This document shows positions 61,511 through 64,000 of a stretch of 64,000 bases of DNA, in pieces (the first letter of the stretch is position 1; every line of letters starts with the position of its first letter). The notes beneath the pieces were generated by a model. It saw only the letters and a list, made by a program, of their open reading frames with translations, ran no database searches and was not told the DNA's origin. The DNA comes from Mucilaginibacter achroorhodeus (GTDB taxonomy: Bacteria; Bacteroidota; Bacteroidia; Sphingobacteriales; Sphingobacteriaceae), in assembly GCF_007846095.1 (NCBI RefSeq), contig NZ_VOEI01000003.1:248001-312000 (forward strand), in the 5' to 3' direction. The position numbers were made by a program, and so were the translations under genes.

Positions 61511-62614
61511 TTAAATAGCAGATTTAGAGGCCTTTATTTTGTCGCCGTCTTCAATATCGGCAGCGCCTTCGGTAACTACCTGGTCGCCCGCTTTAAGGCC
61601 TGTTAGTATTTCTGTAACGCCACCATAGGTTACACCTCCTTTTATAGCTGTACGTTTGGCAACACCGTTAGCATTTACATATACATAGTCACCTTCTTCA
61701 GAGCGTTGGATAGCTTTAACCGGCACCGTGATCGCGTTTGCTTTTGAATAATCTGCTATTTTCAAAATAGCCGTCATGTTAGGGCGAAGCGTTTTGCGCT
61801 GGGGTAACTTTACTTCAACCGCGAAGCTACGTGATGTTGGGTCTATAGCTTTAGCGGCAAATGTAATGTTAGTCATCAATGAGTCGTTTGCATCAGGTAC
61901 AACAACATTTACTTTATTGCCTGTTTGCACACTGCCTGAATATGATTCAGGAACATCTGCCTTAACTTTTAATATATCTGCATTTACAATGCGGATACCG
62001 TTTGTACCCGGTTGTGCAACCTGTCCTAACTTTAAGTCCATCTGGTCAACCGTACCGTTTATAGGCGATACAATGCGGTACATGGCTGCCTGCTCACGTA
62101 AAGCCGACAAAGCTTTTTTGCTGGCTTGTAAATTTGTCTGTTGTTGTAAAAATTGTACTTCGGTACCGATCTTTTGATCCCACAAGGCTTTTTGGCGGTT
62201 GTAAAGGGTTTGATTTAAACTTACCTGCGCTTCAGACTGGGCAATATTTTGTCTTAAAACACTATTGTCTAACTGCACTAATAATTGGCCTTTAGAGACG
62301 TGCTGTCCCGCCTTAACATAAATACCGGTTATTGTACCGGGCGATTGGGGGTACGCTGTTACGTTATCCTGCGCGTCAATTTTACCTTGTATTTGCACGT
62401 AGTTAGTAAATGTTCCGCTTTTAACGTCTACCACTCCTACCTCGGTAGTTTTGGTAGAATCGTTACCACCAACTTCCGCCTGCAGCTTGGTTATTTTAGC
62501 GTTAATATCCTGCTGTTGTTTTTGCAGGTCGGCCAGTTCCGCTTTTTTATCTTTCGGCTTGTTTGAGCATGCTGCCAGTACTACAAGGGCCGGTATGTAT
62601 AAATATTTTTTCAT
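61511..62614 (-). CDS. RND efflux periplasmic adaptor (membrane fusion protein)
   Basis: A 367-residue HlyD/AcrA-type adaptor with a lipoprotein signal ending in VLAAC (Cys at about 16). A coiled-coil stretch lies at about 23-48 and again in the helical hairpin (about 120-175, NIAQSEAQVSLNQTLYNRQK). The lipoyl half-motifs are VYVKAG-like GIYVKAGQHVSKGQLLVQLD and RIVSPINGTVDQMDLKLGQ. It joins the permease at the inner membrane to the TolC channel. It is the middle gene of the operon: 32 nt from the TolC gene and 23 nt from the permease. Confidence 0.94.
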   Translation of the reverse strand: MKKYLYIPALVVLAACSNKPKDKKAELADLQKQQQDINAKITKLQAEVGGNDSTKTTEVGVVDVKSGTFTNYVQIQGKIDAQDNVTAYPQSPGTITGIYVKAGQHVSKGQLLVQLDNSVLRQNIAQSEAQVSLNQTLYNRQKALWDQKIGTEVQFLQQQTNLQASKKALSALREQAAMYRIVSPINGTVDQMDLKLGQVAQPGTNGIRIVNADILKVKADVPESYSGSVQTGNKVNVVVPDANDSLMTNITFAAKAIDPTSRSFAVEVKLPQRKTLRPNMTAILKIADYSKANAITVPVKAIQRSEEGDYVYVNANGVAKRTAIKGGVTYGGVTEILTGLKAGDQVVTEGAADIEDGDKIKASKSAI

Positions 62615-62646
62615 GTTGAGTTTTTATATGAGTGATATAGTTTGTG

Positions 62647-63993
62647 TTATTGTATTCTGCCGTAAGCTTTATCAAGGTCTACTTTGCTTACCAAGGCATC
62701 ATAAAGACTTTGCACGTAAGAATTGTCGGCATTTTCGAGCTCTGTTTGAGCTTGGGTGACCTCGATGCTTGAGCCTACGCCCTGCTGATATTTTATCTTG
62801 GCAACCCGTAGAACCTCACGCGCCAGTTCCTGGTTGCGCTTTTGATTATTAAGCGACTGCAGGCCGTTAAAGTAAACAACCTTAGCCTGCTCTGCCTGTA
62901 ATCCCAAAGCATTTTTAAGACTGTTAAGATTGTTCTGATTTTTTTGTACCGTTATCTCAGATTGTTTAACCCTGTTAGTTCTTTGGAAACCACTAAAAAT
63001 TGGAACATTTAGCGTTAAACCTACATATGATGACGGAAAGCTTGTTGTATAAAGGTTGCGAAAGCTATTGTTTTGGTACGATAAGGCATAGCTTGCGTTA
63101 GCAGATAAAGTAGGTAAAAACTGTGCTTTCTGGCGTCTAAGATCAAACTGGCTAAGCTTGAGGTTAGTTTCTAATAAACCGTACTCGATACGTTTTTTAT
63201 AAAATGTTGTATCACCCGCTATTTGTGCTACATCGGCATCCATGTTAATATCCGTAAGCTTGTCTTTAAGCGTAAGGTTAAATTCTATAGGCATGCCTAT
63301 TTGAAATTTTAACAATTGGTAATTAAGGGCAAGCAGCCTTAGCGTATTTTCGCGGTTAGTTACAAGGTTATTGTATTGTACAGCGATCCTATCTACATCT
63401 ATCTTTTCTACAAAGCCCTGTTTATTTTGAGCAGTGGTTTGGTCAACCTGTTGTTTAAGCTGGGCAATGTTAGCATCCAATAGTTTTATTTGCTCATTAC
63501 TTACCAATACTTGGTAATATGCCTTGGTAACGTTTGCTATCACATCTATTTTGGTACGCGTGTAAGCACGGTTGTAAAGCTCCTTATAAGTTTTTCTGCT
63601 TTGCAAACCGATTATATAGCTTGGGTCAAATAACAATTGGCTGGCGCTTGCGGCAAGGTTTGACTGGTATTTTACACCAAATTTAACAGGTATAAAAGTG
63701 CCCGCCGGCTGCCCAAAAAATTCGCCTGGTAGCAATGTTGTAGGCACCTTTAAATAATCCTGAAAGGTTGCCTGGCCGCTTATTTGCGGTAAGCCCTGTC
63801 CAATTATTTCTTTAACGCGGTAATCAGCGCTGGTAATGTCCAGTCGTGCATTTACAACCGAGTCTTTATGAGCAATGGCATAGTCAACCGCTTCCTGTAT
63901 GGAAAAGTTGTATGCCTGCGGCCCTGGCTGCGTTTGCGAGTAGCCTTTAACAGCCGCTATTAAGCACATTATTAGGGTAAGTATTCGTTTCAT
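62647..63993 (-). CDS. TolC-family outer-membrane efflux protein
   Basis: A 448-residue TolC-like outer membrane channel with signal peptide (1-20, GYSQ), followed by two repeats of a helical hairpin with heptad-like sequence (SIQEAVDYAIAHKDSVVNARLDI opening, LEVTQAQTELENADNSYVQSLYDAL near the C-terminus, in outline). It forms the outer-membrane exit for the RND pump. Its ATG lies 7 bases from the right end of the window, so the operon promoter and any upstream regulator are not visible. First gene of TolC-adaptor-permease. Confidence 0.93.
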   Translation of the reverse strand: MKRILTLIMCLIAAVKGYSQTQPGPQAYNFSIQEAVDYAIAHKDSVVNARLDITSADYRVKEIIGQGLPQISGQATFQDYLKVPTTLLPGEFFGQPAGTFIPVKFGVKYQSNLAASASQLLFDPSYIIGLQSRKTYKELYNRAYTRTKIDVIANVTKAYYQVLVSNEQIKLLDANIAQLKQQVDQTTAQNKQGFVEKIDVDRIAVQYNNLVTNRENTLRLLALNYQLLKFQIGMPIEFNLTLKDKLTDINMDADVAQIAGDTTFYKKRIEYGLLETNLKLSQFDLRRQKAQFLPTLSANASYALSYQNNSFRNLYTTSFPSSYVGLTLNVPIFSGFQRTNRVKQSEITVQKNQNNLNSLKNALGLQAEQAKVVYFNGLQSLNNQKRNQELAREVLRVAKIKYQQGVGSSIEVTQAQTELENADNSYVQSLYDALVSKVDLDKAYGRIQ

Positions 63994-64000
63994 TGTGTGT

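Noticed and set aside
56157-63993. TetR as a definite repressor of the RND efflux operon
   Set aside because: The TetR gene is near the operon's 3' end with two unrelated genes between them, and the operon promoter lies outside the window.
1-64000. CRISPR arrays, tRNA or rRNA genes, insertion sequences or phage genes
   Set aside because: No regularly spaced repeats, RNA gene signatures, transposase or phage proteins were seen. The repeats found are short palindromes.

Overview
This 64-kb window looks like chromosomal DNA from a member of the Bacteroidota, most likely family Sphingobacteriaceae and possibly near Mucilaginibacter or Pedobacter; the family and genus placement is inference. The grounds are two TonB-dependent receptors with partner surface lipoproteins, a PorP/SprF protein beside a PKD adhesin with a CHU_C-type C-terminus (type IX secretion), GH92 and clan GH-D glycosidases, many short lipoproteins with a Ser/Ala-Cys lipobox, and a clean Bacteroidota promoter (TTG-N19-TAnnTTTG). 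No tRNA or rRNA genes, CRISPR arrays, phage genes or transposases were seen. Genes are packed tightly. Only two stretches over 300 bases lack a gene: 4643-5047, which holds a cobalamin riboswitch and its promoter, and 47041-47376, upstream of ompA.

Layout. 59-751: a zinc-ligand-poor sirtuin. 904-4959: a riboswitch-controlled vitamin B12 uptake operon (BtuB-like receptor, BtuG-like propeller lipoprotein, DUF6580 membrane protein). 5048-9203: an SRPBCC membrane protein, then thrS-infC-rpmI-rplT. 9437-14700: serC-serA, rpe, the CoA-transferase pair scoA-scoB and an acidic disordered protein behind a phased TGAAC array. 14825-22965: an SGNH esterase, mutS2 with a DUF4296 lipoprotein, a PLP homeostasis protein, and a GNAT/DUF3298/aspartate kinase run. 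23134-27333: a haem-type locus (receptor, HmuY, a small Cys/His protein) facing an AraC regulator that has 21-bp-spaced direct repeats before its start.

28104-30076 holds a methionine aminotransferase and an omega-amidase, which plausibly act in series on 2-oxo acid amides. 30148-33183 is a GH92 mannosidase gene cut by an in-frame amber codon. After it come a TfoX-like protein, a PhyH oxygenase, an HMA-AraC fusion regulator with an HMA-membrane protein, a Tat-exported GH-D glycosidase and lepB. 39223-49618 carries a histidine kinase, an S9 peptidase, gpmA, an acetate transporter, an OmpA protein, OsmC, DinB and SpmAB-like proteins. 49828-56160 is a type IX secretion-linked run ending in a second OsmC protein. 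A TetR regulator, two small membrane proteins on divergent strands, and a TolC-adaptor-RND efflux operon (58077-63993) close the window.

Two themes run through the non-coding DNA. Palindromic or inverted repeats sit inside operons (serC-serA, scoA-scoB, hmuY and its downstream gene). Convergent genes also meet with abutting or overlapping stop codons. The strongest leads for new biology are the direct-repeat operator of the haem-locus regulator, the phased TGAAC array, the amber-interrupted GH92, the HMA-AraC metal-sensing pair and the DUF6580 protein in the B12 operon.
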